The translations under genes were made by a program, and so were the position numbers. From the NCBI GenBank assembly GCA_015056125.1, contig SVGW01000024.1, forward strand, positions 1-39,512: a stretch of DNA of 39,512 bases, written 5' to 3'. This DNA is from Clostridiales bacterium. Lineage in GTDB: Bacteria > Bacillota > Clostridia > Christensenellales > Aristaeellaceae. The number at the start of each line of letters is the position of its first letter. Position 1 is the stretch's first letter. This document shows positions 8,023 to 14,461 of the stretch, piece after piece. The notes beneath the pieces are model-generated. The model did no database searches. It worked only from the letters and a program-made list of their open reading frames with translations, and was not told the origin of the DNA.

Positions 8023-8472
8023 GTTCATTAGATGTTCCAGCAATGCATCACATCCTTCCAGAATATCCTGGCAGGTAAGATCAAAATTTCCGGTATACCA
8101 GGGATCTGCGATATCGCGTGGCCGGCCGGAATAGTCCAGAAGACGAAGAATTTTTCCTTTGGGATCCCCACCGCAAATACGTTTCATGTTCTGAATATTT
8201 CTGGTTTCCATGCCGATCAGGAGATCGTATTCGGCATAGTCCTGCCTTGTCATGGTGCGTGCAGTTTTTCCTGAGCAGCTGATTCCCAGTTCCTGCAGCT
8301 TACGTCGAGTACCAGGATGAACGGGATTTCCGTATTCCTCGTTACTGGTGGCAGCAGAAGCGCAGATAATTTCATCTTCCAGGCCGCGTTCTTTCACCAT
8401 ATCCCGAAAGATAAATTCCGCCATAGGGCTGCGGCAGATGTTGCCAAGACATACAAACAGAATTTTTTTCAC
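8017..8472 (-). CDS. Low-molecular-weight protein-tyrosine-phosphatase
   Basis: 151 residues, the usual length. The P-loop ILFVCLGNICRSPMAEF gives the CX5R signature with nucleophile C8 and R14, and the general-acid Asp is in the ADPWYTGNF stretch near the C-terminus. The enzyme removes phosphate from tyrosine or arginine residues of proteins in the cytoplasm. The start is the GTG at 8472, four bases after GGAGAAGGAT; a start 30 bases upstream would add ten residues unlike the family. It is followed downstream (leftwards) by the nfnB terminator and preceded by the GH-A gene, whose stop is 36 bases away. Confidence 0.9.
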   Translation of the reverse strand: MKKILFVCLGNICRSPMAEFIFRDMVKERGLEDEIICASAATSNEEYGNPVHPGTRRKLQELGISCSGKTARTMTRQDYAEYDLLIGMETRNIQNMKRICGGDPKGKILRLLDYSGRPRDIADPWYTGNFDLTCQDILEGCDALLEHLMNK

Positions 8473-8508
8473 TTTATCCTTCTCCCCATATTTGCCGCGC
8501 AAAAGTAT

Positions 8509-10182
8509 TTATTTATGCAGCAATCCATTTCCGCTTCTATCCACTGAAAGCACTTTATAATAGTTGCCTTCGACATTGAGAATTGCCGCATCATCTAAAT
8601 AGCGTGCGGAAAAATCGATGCTTGTATCAACTGTGGAAGCTATCTGATTCTTGAAGCATGGCCTAAAATCAGGCGTCTTTCCGCGATAAACACGATAATA
8701 GCAATGTTCTGCATCTTCCACAGGCTGCCAGCTGAGCCAATTATCCTTTCGCGCCACCTTCTTTGCGAAAATCTCTTTTTCTTTTGATTTATAGTCCGTA
8801 GTAAACACAGTGAGAGATTCGGGCAAAAGAGTATACTCTATTTCATTTGCATTTTGAAATGTCAAAATTGCGGAAGGATCCTGCAGGTCGCCAAATTCAT
8901 TCATGCATACATTGTGGCTATCATATTCGTATACGCGCATAGGCTGCTGCTTTTCCATGTGCTTCAATTCCAGCTTTAACTTAAGCGGAGTAGATTCCAC
9001 GTGGCGATTGACCACCGCAACGCTGATGCTTCCATCGCGATTTAAAAGCGCGGCAATCCGCACCAGCGGATCATCATTTTCAATATCCAATACCTTTGCA
9101 TTTCGCTTGCAGTATTTTGATATGAGGCCCAGTGCCCAATACATTTCGCGAACAGAATAATCTCCGTCATCTTCCCATTTCATCAATCCATACTTATTGT
9201 ATTTCACATCTTGCGTTTCAGAAATATACGGCTCGCACATTCCCCATTTTTGGGCAAATGGATCTCGTTCAGCATAGTGGCAAGTATATGGATCGGGATA
9301 ATCCACAAATGTCCAGATAACCATGGCGAATACACCGGCATTGATGGCAGCCAGCGCAGCTTCGGCGTATCGCAGGCCGATGTAAGCGCCGTCGCCTGTG
9401 TAATTGTAGGCGTTCACATCCTTGATAACACCATTCAGCCGACGGAATGAATCGGATCGCTTGATGCCAAATTCGCCAAGAATCAGCCGCTTGCCGTCGC
9501 ATTCACAGCATTTTACGCAGGTTTCATAGCAAAGCTTATAGAACTTTTGATAGAAATCAAGATTATCTTCAAAGCCGGAGCAGTAGGTATGAAGGCAAAA
9601 ATCTTCCGTGATCCGGCGCATATGATTGATGGCGTAGTCCAGCGTATCCCAGTTTCCAATATCACTGGCGTCCGTGGCAAGCAAGCCGATGCGAAGGCCA
9701 CGATTTTGAAATGCACGGAAAAGCATTTCATGATATTTATGGAACAGGGGAAGGTCCTTCAGCAGTCCACCCCAATCATTCATTGACATTTCATTGGAAA
9801 AGCAATAATATCGAAGTTGCTTAACTCCCTTTTCATTGATCAGATAATCCAGGTTTTTCGCCACATCTTCTGCGTATTGCATCCGTTCTTCATCCGAAAA
9901 ATGGTATTTCCCTTTAGCGCAGGCAAAGTAAATTGGCGTATCGGTCCACTTTTGCATTTTTTCATAATACTCCGCAAAAGCATCCATATGTTCCTTGCTC
10001 CAATCGGAAAAGCCGCCAAAGGTGCGCATAAATCCTGGGGAAATCTCACGATAGCATTTACAGATTTTCTGATTGAAATGCTCTCGCTCAATGATGGGAT
10101 AAAACATGGCTTCGTTATTATGAAAGCCAAAGCCACCGAAATAAGTGGGGAATTCGCCCTTTTTTACTTTGATTTCTGTCAT
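8509..10182 (-). CDS. Clan GH-A glycoside hydrolase, family uncertain
   Basis: 557 residues without signal peptide. The N-terminal 400 residues look like a TIM-barrel glycosidase of clan GH-A: the acid/base pair N130-E131 in RYYCFSNEMS and a candidate nucleophile E237 in RLILGEFGIK lie at the ends of strands 4 and 7. An all-beta part follows (residues about 380-470: VRIAALLNRDGSISVAVVNR), and the last 80 residues resemble a fibronectin type III module (AEHCYYRVYRGKTPDF). This layout is seen in GH39, GH51 and GH5-like enzymes acting on arabinosides or xylosides, but I cannot fix the family. AAGGAGATG lies before the ATG. It lies 97 bases after two serine esterases on the same strand and probably acts with them on an imported acylated oligosaccharide. 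Confidence 0.7.
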   Translation of the reverse strand: MTEIKVKKGEFPTYFGGFGFHNNEAMFYPIIEREHFNQKICKCYREISPGFMRTFGGFSDWSKEHMDAFAEYYEKMQKWTDTPIYFACAKGKYHFSDEERMQYAEDVAKNLDYLINEKGVKQLRYYCFSNEMSMNDWGGLLKDLPLFHKYHEMLFRAFQNRGLRIGLLATDASDIGNWDTLDYAINHMRRITEDFCLHTYCSGFEDNLDFYQKFYKLCYETCVKCCECDGKRLILGEFGIKRSDSFRRLNGVIKDVNAYNYTGDGAYIGLRYAEAALAAINAGVFAMVIWTFVDYPDPYTCHYAERDPFAQKWGMCEPYISETQDVKYNKYGLMKWEDDGDYSVREMYWALGLISKYCKRNAKVLDIENDDPLVRIAALLNRDGSISVAVVNRHVESTPLKLKLELKHMEKQQPMRVYEYDSHNVCMNEFGDLQDPSAILTFQNANEIEYTLLPESLTVFTTDYKSKEKEIFAKKVARKDNWLSWQPVEDAEHCYYRVYRGKTPDFRPCFKNQIASTVDTSIDFSARYLDDAAILNVEGNYYKVLSVDRSGNGLLHK

Positions 10183-10279
10183 TTAATTCGCATCTCCTTT
10201 TGCAGCACATATGCATCACACAAGATTTTTTCGCAATTATGGAAATCAATTGGTGTCAAAACGTCCCTGTTTTCGAATT

Positions 10280-11029
10280 TTATTTCCTGGCATCAGGCAG
10301 ATTCAGAAAACGAATAAATTCCTGAATGTGTGCATCCCAGAAATCCCAGGTGTGAGCGCCAGGGGCTTCGATATATTGATAATCAAAGGGATTGTCGGGA
10401 ATAGAAGAGAAAAAATCACGGGTTTGTCTGGCGCTGTCAAGCAGAAAATCATCTTGGCCGCAAGCATGGAAAATGCGGGGGCGGGGGAGATTATCCTTTA
10501 GAATGCGCTTTGCATTTCCAAAGGGATCTTTATAAGTGCCTTCGATAGGCTCATCGCCAAAGGGAAGCGCGTGCAATGCGCTCCTTTCATGCACGGCACC
10601 TGCAGAAAGACAACCGATGGCAGCATATTGCTCCGGCTTATTCATGCCAATGATAAAGCTGCCCCTGCCACCCATGGAGAGACCCGCGATAAAGTTATCC
10701 TCCCGGCGATCAGAGAAGCGGAAATGGGTGCGCATGGCCTGGGGCAATTCTTCAGCAATATATGAATAATAATTCAGGCCGTGAGCCATGTTCACATAGC
10801 AGCTATTCTGCGCAGAGGGCATCACCACTGCCAGGTTATACGGAGCAACGTATCGTTCAATATTGGTTTTGCGGATCCAATCGTTATGGCAGCCATGGGC
10901 ACCATGAAGCAGCCACAGAACAGGAAGGGGAGCCTGGGAGGCTTCCGGATCCCGCTGGGGGAGAATCACATCGCAAGTGACGCACATACCAAGAGCGGAA
11001 GAAAACAAGCGAATCGTTCCAACAGCCAT
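10280..11029 (-). CDS. Alpha/beta-hydrolase esterase (EstA/FrmB type), copy 1
   Basis: 249 residues of the esterase-D-like alpha/beta hydrolase family (PF00756). The oxyanion-hole stretch is LWLLHGAHG, the nucleophile elbow GLSMGG has S118, the acid is D193 or D194 (GQDDFLLDS) and the histidine H226 (APGAHTWDFW). There is no signal peptide, so it acts in the cytoplasm, probably removing acetyl or feruloyl groups from sugars; S-formylglutathione hydrolase is an alternative of the same fold. It starts one base after the stop of the second esterase, whose final codons carry its AAGGAGG site: the two are paralogues and translationally coupled. Confidence 0.85.
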   Translation of the reverse strand: MAVGTIRLFSSALGMCVTCDVILPQRDPEASQAPLPVLWLLHGAHGCHNDWIRKTNIERYVAPYNLAVVMPSAQNSCYVNMAHGLNYYSYIAEELPQAMRTHFRFSDRREDNFIAGLSMGGRGSFIIGMNKPEQYAAIGCLSAGAVHERSALHALPFGDEPIEGTYKDPFGNAKRILKDNLPRPRIFHACGQDDFLLDSARQTRDFFSSIPDNPFDYQYIEAPGAHTWDFWDAHIQEFIRFLNLPDARK

Positions 11030-11030
11030 C

Positions 11031-11822
11031 TTATTTTTCCTCCTTTCCGATGGGCAGCCAATTCAGCACGGTTTGGATTTTTTCATCCCAAAACTGCCAG
11101 GCATGGGTGCCGGGGGATTCCTCATATGTAAGATCAAGCCCCAGAGACAAAAGATGATCTCGAAACCGCACATTATCTTCATACAAAAAATCTTCCGTGC
11201 CGCACCACTGATAGAGGCGAAGGGGCGGCTGCTTGGAGGCAGAATAATCTTTGGCGGCGGCAAAAAGATCATTAAAGGAACCTTCGATTTGGTTCACATC
11301 CCCCAATACATCCTGCCAGTATGAATTCTGCCTTAAAGCGTTTTCCTTGGCAAGGCGCACCACATCGGTAGCAGAGGAGAGCCCGGCGGCGCAGGAGAAG
11401 GTCTCGCTGGCGCGCAGGCCGCATTTCAACGCCCCATAGCCGCCCATGGAAAGCCCAGCTACGAAGGTATCTTCCCGTCGGCAGCTCATTTGAGGAAAGA
11501 AGCTGCGGCACATGGCAGGCAGCTCTTTGGCAATAAACGTCCAATATTTCCCGCCGTAAGCCATATCTGTATAAAAGCCAAGATCGGTAGAGGGCATCAC
11601 CACGGCAATGCCTTTTTCAGAAGCGTAGCGCTCAATGCTAGTGCGGCGTAGCCAGATGGAATGATCATCGCTCATGCCATGAAGAAGATAAAGGGTTGGG
11701 CAGGTGGCGGCCGCCTTGCCTTCCATGCCAATCAGGCCCTTTGACTTTTCTGGCAAAATAACAAACAAATCTATTTCCATTTCAAGGCATTTTGAATATG
11801 CCGTCAACTCAATGAAAGCCAA
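11031..11822 (-). CDS. Alpha/beta-hydrolase esterase (EstA/FrmB type), copy 2
   Basis: 263 residues, paralogous to the neighbouring esterase. The catalytic triad is S125 (GLSMGGYG), D211 (GTEDFLYED) and H240 (SPGTHAWQFW), with the oxyanion stretch LYLLHGMSDD. The start is a TTG at 11822, preceded by AAGGGGGGATTTCAT; no ATG is available. It is the first gene of a minus-strand unit of two esterases and the GH-A glycosidase, driven by a promoter that faces away from the sugar isomerase gene at 12013. Two different esterases side by side suggest two ester positions or acyl types on one substrate; this is inference. Confidence 0.85.
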   Translation of the reverse strand: MAFIELTAYSKCLEMEIDLFVILPEKSKGLIGMEGKAAATCPTLYLLHGMSDDHSIWLRRTSIERYASEKGIAVVMPSTDLGFYTDMAYGGKYWTFIAKELPAMCRSFFPQMSCRREDTFVAGLSMGGYGALKCGLRASETFSCAAGLSSATDVVRLAKENALRQNSYWQDVLGDVNQIEGSFNDLFAAAKDYSASKQPPLRLYQWCGTEDFLYEDNVRFRDHLLSLGLDLTYEESPGTHAWQFWDEKIQTVLNWLPIGKEEK

Positions 11823-11852
11823 ATGAAATCCCCCCTTGATAAAATTAAAATG

Positions 11853-11881
11853 ATTATACCACTTGTTGCTTCATCCGGCAA
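11853..11881 (-). promoter_or_regulatory. Sigma-A promoter of the esterase-glycosidase unit
   Basis: Minus strand: -35 TTGCCG (11876-11881), 17-base spacer, -10 TATAAT (11853-11858), 31 bases before the TTG start. Confidence 0.7.
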
Positions 11882-11904
11882 GTAAGGAGATAGGCGCAGT
11901 TGAT

Positions 11905-11960
11905 TTTGTCACTTTGGAGCAAAAAAGTGGCACGACAAAGAAGGAAAAAGGCGATATGAT
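11905..11960 (+). promoter_or_regulatory. Putative promoter and overlapping dyad upstream of the sugar isomerase
   Basis: -10 TATGAT (11955-11960) with a weak -35 ACGACA (11932-11937) at 17 bases. A dyad covers the -35 region: TTTGTC-ACTTT (11905-11915) and AAAGT (11924-11928) plus GACAAA (11934-11939). It could bind a regulator of the divergent carbohydrate genes. Confidence 0.4.
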
Positions 11961-12012
11961 AGAGAAAGAAAATATGCGGATCAACGCAATATACGGATCG
12001 GAGGAAGAAAGA

Positions 12013-12834
12013 ATGAAACAGGTGCCTGTTGCTTATCAGATTTATTCCGCTCGGGACGATGCCCAGAAGGATCTTGGTGCGGTTCTCAAGAGCCTTAAAG
12101 AAATGGGCTATGACGGCGTAGAATTTGCCGGCTTCTATGGCCACAGTGCTGAAGAAGTGAAGAAAATGCTGGATGAAAATGGCCTTGTGGCTATTTCCAG
12201 CCATGTGCCGGTTGCCAGCATCGAAGCGGATATGTTTGGCATCATCGCCTATCACCAGGCCATTGGCTGCAAGTATATCGCCATTCCTTATCTGGATGAT
12301 GCGCACCGCCCTGGCGCCGCCGGCTTCCCTGAAATGATTAAGCTGATTTGGCAGTTTGGCCGGCTGTGCAAGGAAGCGGGCATTACGCTGCTCTATCATA
12401 ATCATGATTTTGAATTTATTCAGCTCTCTGGCGTTTACGGCCTGGATTTTCTCTATTCTGCCGTGTGCGAATGCGTGCTCAAAACGGAAATCGATACTTG
12501 CTGGGTAAAGTATGCCGGAGAAGACCCCGCTGCTTATCTCCGCAAGTATACGGGCCGTGCCCCTGTTGTGCACCTCAAGGACTTTGTGGGCCGCAAAGGC
12601 GAAGGCACTCCTTATGGCCTGATCGGCCAGGCCAAGCAGGCTGACGCTGTGGCTTTTGAATTCCGCCCCTTTGGCCATGGCTGCCAGGATGCCAAGGCCG
12701 TGGTAGAAGCGGGTATTGATGCGGGGGCCGAATGGTTTGTGATCGAGCAGGATCAGTGGTATAGCCGCACTCCCATGGAGGCTGCCAAGATGAGCATTGA
12801 TACACTCTATGAAATGGGCCTTAAGCAGCGCTGA
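12013..12834 (+). CDS. Sugar phosphate isomerase/epimerase-like TIM barrel
   Basis: 273 residues of the xylose-isomerase-like TIM barrel family (AP_endonuc_2, COG1082). Typical strands are PVAYQIYSARDD, MGYDGVEFAGFYGHS, YIAIPYLDD, ITLLYHNHDFEF, LKTEIDTCWVKYAGEDP, PVVHLKDFVG and AEWFVIEQDQW; the metal ligands are expected among the E, D, H and E of the last four. Such enzymes interconvert or epimerise sugars or keto-inositols. The ATG at 12013 is preceded by GGAGGAAGAA; an upstream in-frame extension of 50 residues (from 11863) runs over the promoter region and is not coding. It is divergent from the esterase unit and ends at a strong terminator. Confidence 0.85.
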   Translation: MKQVPVAYQIYSARDDAQKDLGAVLKSLKEMGYDGVEFAGFYGHSAEEVKKMLDENGLVAISSHVPVASIEADMFGIIAYHQAIGCKYIAIPYLDDAHRPGAAGFPEMIKLIWQFGRLCKEAGITLLYHNHDFEFIQLSGVYGLDFLYSAVCECVLKTEIDTCWVKYAGEDPAAYLRKYTGRAPVVHLKDFVGRKGEGTPYGLIGQAKQADAVAFEFRPFGHGCQDAKAVVEAGIDAGAEWFVIEQDQWYSRTPMEAAKMSIDTLYEMGLKQR

Positions 12835-12849
12835 GAATAGGCAACAAAA

Positions 12850-12889
12850 GGCATTCTTCCGCAACAGGGGAGAATGCCCTTTTTCTTAT
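12850..12889. terminator. Bidirectional intrinsic terminator
   Basis: Eight-base-pair stem GGCATTCT (12850-12857) / AGAATGCC (12871-12878) followed by CTTTTTCTT. The stop of the convergent XRE gene (12886-12888) is in the T tract. Confidence 0.82.
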
Positions 12890-13212
12890 TCCTTATCATT
12901 TGGGGATTCGGTGCTGTAATCCAGCACATCAATCATATCGCGAAGATAGCGCTGAATCCTGATGGAATCGGTTCGGCTGATGGTTTGCTTCTTTGCCACA
13001 TTCACGCTTTCGGCCAGAAGATAATCTGTACTCACGTTGAGCACATTGGCAAGGGCCACCAGCGTATCAATGCTTGGCACGCGATTGCCTCGCTCAATAT
13101 TGCCATAGAAGGACATGGAAATCTGAACCGCCTTTGCTAACTGCGCCTGAGAAAGCTTCATGGAGCGGCGTTTGGCTTTCAGCCTTCGTCCCAGTGCTTG
13201 ATAATCAACCAT
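12886..13212 (-). CDS. XRE-family transcriptional regulator
   Basis: 108 residues with a single helix-turn-helix in residues 6-66: LGRRLKAKRRSMKLSQAQLAKAV, SMSFYGNIERGNRVPSIDTL and ALANVLNVSTDYLL. The C-terminal 40 residues are short and charged, without a sensor domain. This is the layout of small SinR-like or plasmid-type repressors. AAGGAGG precedes the ATG. Its own promoter at 13257-13285 overlaps a perfect 5-1-5 dyad that could be its operator. It lies convergent to the sugar isomerase and divergent to the zinc-ribbon gene, but no target can be assigned. Confidence 0.85.
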   Translation of the reverse strand: MVDYQALGRRLKAKRRSMKLSQAQLAKAVQISMSFYGNIERGNRVPSIDTLVALANVLNVSTDYLLAESVNVAKKQTISRTDSIRIQRYLRDMIDVLDYSTESPNDKE

Positions 13213-13247
13213 GTTGAAATATTCCCTCCTTTCATCAAAAGGATTTT

Positions 13248-13285
13248 ATACAATGTATTATAACGCATATGTAAAAAGATGTAAA
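13248..13285 (-). promoter_or_regulatory. Promoter of the XRE gene with candidate operator
   Basis: Minus strand: -35 TTTACA (13280-13285), 17-base spacer, -10 TATAAT (13257-13262). The perfect inverted repeat ATACA-A-TGTAT (13248-13258) overlaps the -10 and the start point, a good place for autorepression. Confidence 0.7.
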
Positions 13286-13390
13286 GATTTGTCGAAATTT
13301 AGCCGGGAATCCGGCAGTGAGAAAAATAGATATGGGCATTGTGCGTGAATTATACCTGAAAATTCGGCTAAAAAATTTCCTGGAAAGCAC

Positions 13391-13419
13391 TATACAAGCA
13401 GACAAACCTGTGTTATAAT
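13391..13419 (+). promoter_or_regulatory. Extended -10 promoter of the zinc-ribbon gene
   Basis: -10 TATAAT (13414-13419) with TG at 13411-13412 (extended -10) and a weak -35 TATACA (13391-13396) at 17 bases. Transcription would start near 13426, leaving a leader of about 134 bases. Confidence 0.65.
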
Positions 13420-13425
13420 TGAACC

Positions 13426-13559
13426 CGCAGACCAAGCCAAAGGATTTCAAGGTGTTCCTCCCGGTTTTGTTCATCGTCAGTCGACGGATGCGTAGAGCCC
13501 ATGGAAACTACCTAAGCGTATCACTCGGTTTGGCGATAATAATCAGGAGGTTTTGATCA
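13426..13559 (+). promoter_or_regulatory. Structured 5' leader RNA of the zinc-ribbon gene
   Basis: The leader is long for a 94-residue protein and can fold. A long-range helix GCCAAA (13436-13441) / TTTGGC (13529-13534) would close a junction. Inside is a hairpin CATCGTC (13472-13478) / GAC-G-GATG (13483-13490), and a competing helix GATGCGT (13487-13493) / GCGTATC (13516-13522) that shares GATG with it. The closing helix ends ten bases before the AGGAGG at 13545-13550. Overlapping alternative helices close to a ribosome site are what a cis-acting RNA regulator shows. I do not recognise a known riboswitch core. The AT-rich stretch 13263-13390 upstream holds only the promoters. Confidence 0.45.
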
Positions 13560-13844
13560 ATGTATCAGGACAAGACGCTCACTTGCCGTGAATGCGGCCA
13601 GGAATTCACCTTCACTGCTTCCGAACAGGCTTTCTATGCTGAAAAGGGCTTCCAGAATGAGCCCGGCCGTTGCCCCGCTTGCCGCGCCGCTCGCCGTCAG
13701 AACGGTGGCAACCGTGGCGAACGCCAGATGTATGAAGTGATCTGCGATGGTTGCGGCTGCACCACCCAGGTTCCCTTCCAGCCCCGTGGCGATCGTCCCG
13801 TGTACTGCCGCGATTGCTTTGCCAAGAATCGTCCCCAGTACTAA
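13560..13844 (+). CDS. Double zinc-ribbon protein
   Basis: 94 residues with two four-cysteine zinc sites: C9-x2-C12 paired with C38-x2-C41, and C62-x2-C65 paired with C83-x2-C86. The first half (LTCRECGQEFTFTASEQ, FYAEKGFQNEPGRCPACR) matches the probable zinc-ribbon domain PF13451; the second half has the VPFQPRGDRPVYCRDCF pattern often found after it. The region between is Arg/Gly-rich (residues 42-55), suggesting nucleic-acid contact. The function of the family is unknown. Codon choice (CGT/CGC, AAG, GCC) is like rplS, so the protein is probably abundant. It is alone between its own promoter with a structured leader and a strong terminator. Confidence 0.85.
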   Translation: MYQDKTLTCRECGQEFTFTASEQAFYAEKGFQNEPGRCPACRAARRQNGGNRGERQMYEVICDGCGCTTQVPFQPRGDRPVYCRDCFAKNRPQY

Positions 13845-13857
13845 TTTGTTTTTTCAG

Positions 13858-13890
13858 CAGTCAGGCTGATGCCTGGCTGTTTTTTATTTT
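13858..13890 (+). terminator. Intrinsic terminator of the zinc-ribbon gene
   Basis: Nine-base-pair stem CAGTCAGGC (13858-13866) / GCCTGGCTG (13871-13879), loop TGAT, then TTTTTTATTTT. Confidence 0.92.
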
Positions 13891-13932
13891 AACAAAAATA
13901 GGAAATGAGTAGATTTTTATAACAAACTCTGA

Positions 13933-13976
13933 TATAATATTTTTATGCATAGATGGAATTTTTTTGTATATGCATA
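13933..13976 (+). promoter_or_regulatory. -10 element and twin palindromes upstream of the DtxR-type gene
   Basis: -10 TATAAT (13933-13938) with no good -35. Two copies of the 8-base palindrome TATGCATA (13944-13951 and 13969-13976) lie 25 bases apart between the -10 and the ribosome site; they may be an operator. Confidence 0.45.
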
Positions 13977-14032
13977 TATAAAATGGTTATCTGGCCTAAA
14001 TTGCCTTTTACCATCCCATCAAGGAGGATACA

Positions 14033-14401
14033 ATGAACATTCATAAGTCTGCCGAAGATTATTTGGAAATGATTCTGATGCTTCGGGAGAATAAGGGCTA
14101 CGCCCGTTCGATTGATATTGCCAATGGCCTTGCAGTGAGCAAGCCTTCCGTCAGCTTTGCTATGAAAAAGCTGCGTGAAAACGGATATATTCTGATGGAT
14201 GAGGAAAACCATATTACCCTCACCGAAAAGGGCCAGGAAATTGCTCAGCGGATGTATGAACGGCACCGTGCGCTTACGGTGTTTTTGGTTCAATTGGGCG
14301 TGGATGAAGCGATTGCAAGGGAAGATGCCTGCAAAATCGAGCATGATATTTCTCCTGAAACATTCGAAGCCATTCGGCGCAGTATCCAGCATATGATGTA
14401 A
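14033..14401 (+). CDS. DtxR/MntR-family metal-dependent regulator
   Basis: 122 residues, matching the two core domains of DtxR/MntR regulators. The winged helix is in residues 1-65 (SAEDYLEMILMLRENKGYAR, DIANGLAVSKPSVSFAMKKL, ITLTEKGQEIA). The dimer and metal domain is in residues 70-122, with ligands expected among RMYERHRALTVFLVQLGV, DACKIEHDIS and the E of SPETFEA. There is no SH3 domain, so it resembles MntR in length. Such proteins repress manganese or iron uptake, or activate efflux, when metal is bound; no transporter is adjacent. AAGGAGG lies seven bases before the ATG. It forms a single-gene unit. Confidence 0.88.
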   Translation: MNIHKSAEDYLEMILMLRENKGYARSIDIANGLAVSKPSVSFAMKKLRENGYILMDEENHITLTEKGQEIAQRMYERHRALTVFLVQLGVDEAIAREDACKIEHDISPETFEAIRRSIQHMM

Positions 14402-14417
14402 AAAGATTGAGAAAAGC

Positions 14418-14456
14418 AACCCGGCTGCAGTCCAAATAAAATGCAGCCGGGTTTTT
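14418..14456. terminator. Bidirectional intrinsic terminator
   Basis: Twelve-base-pair perfect stem AACCCGGCTGCA (14418-14429) / TGCAGCCGGGTT (14442-14453) followed by Ts. Read leftwards it is followed by GCTTTTCTC, six bases after the stop of the large glycosidase gene. Confidence 0.88.
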
Positions 14457-14461
14457 GCGAT

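Noticed and set aside
11863..12012. In-frame 50-residue extension of the sugar isomerase
   Set aside because: It runs over the divergent promoters and dyad, and the good ribosome site is in front of the ATG at 12013.
11854..12864. 336-codon minus-strand frame opposite the sugar isomerase
   Set aside because: It is the antisense of a well recognised enzyme, with no ribosome site and composition typical of a mirror frame.
13235..13474. 79-codon frame on the minus strand
   Set aside because: It covers the promoters of the XRE and zinc-ribbon genes, has AT-driven composition and no ribosome site.
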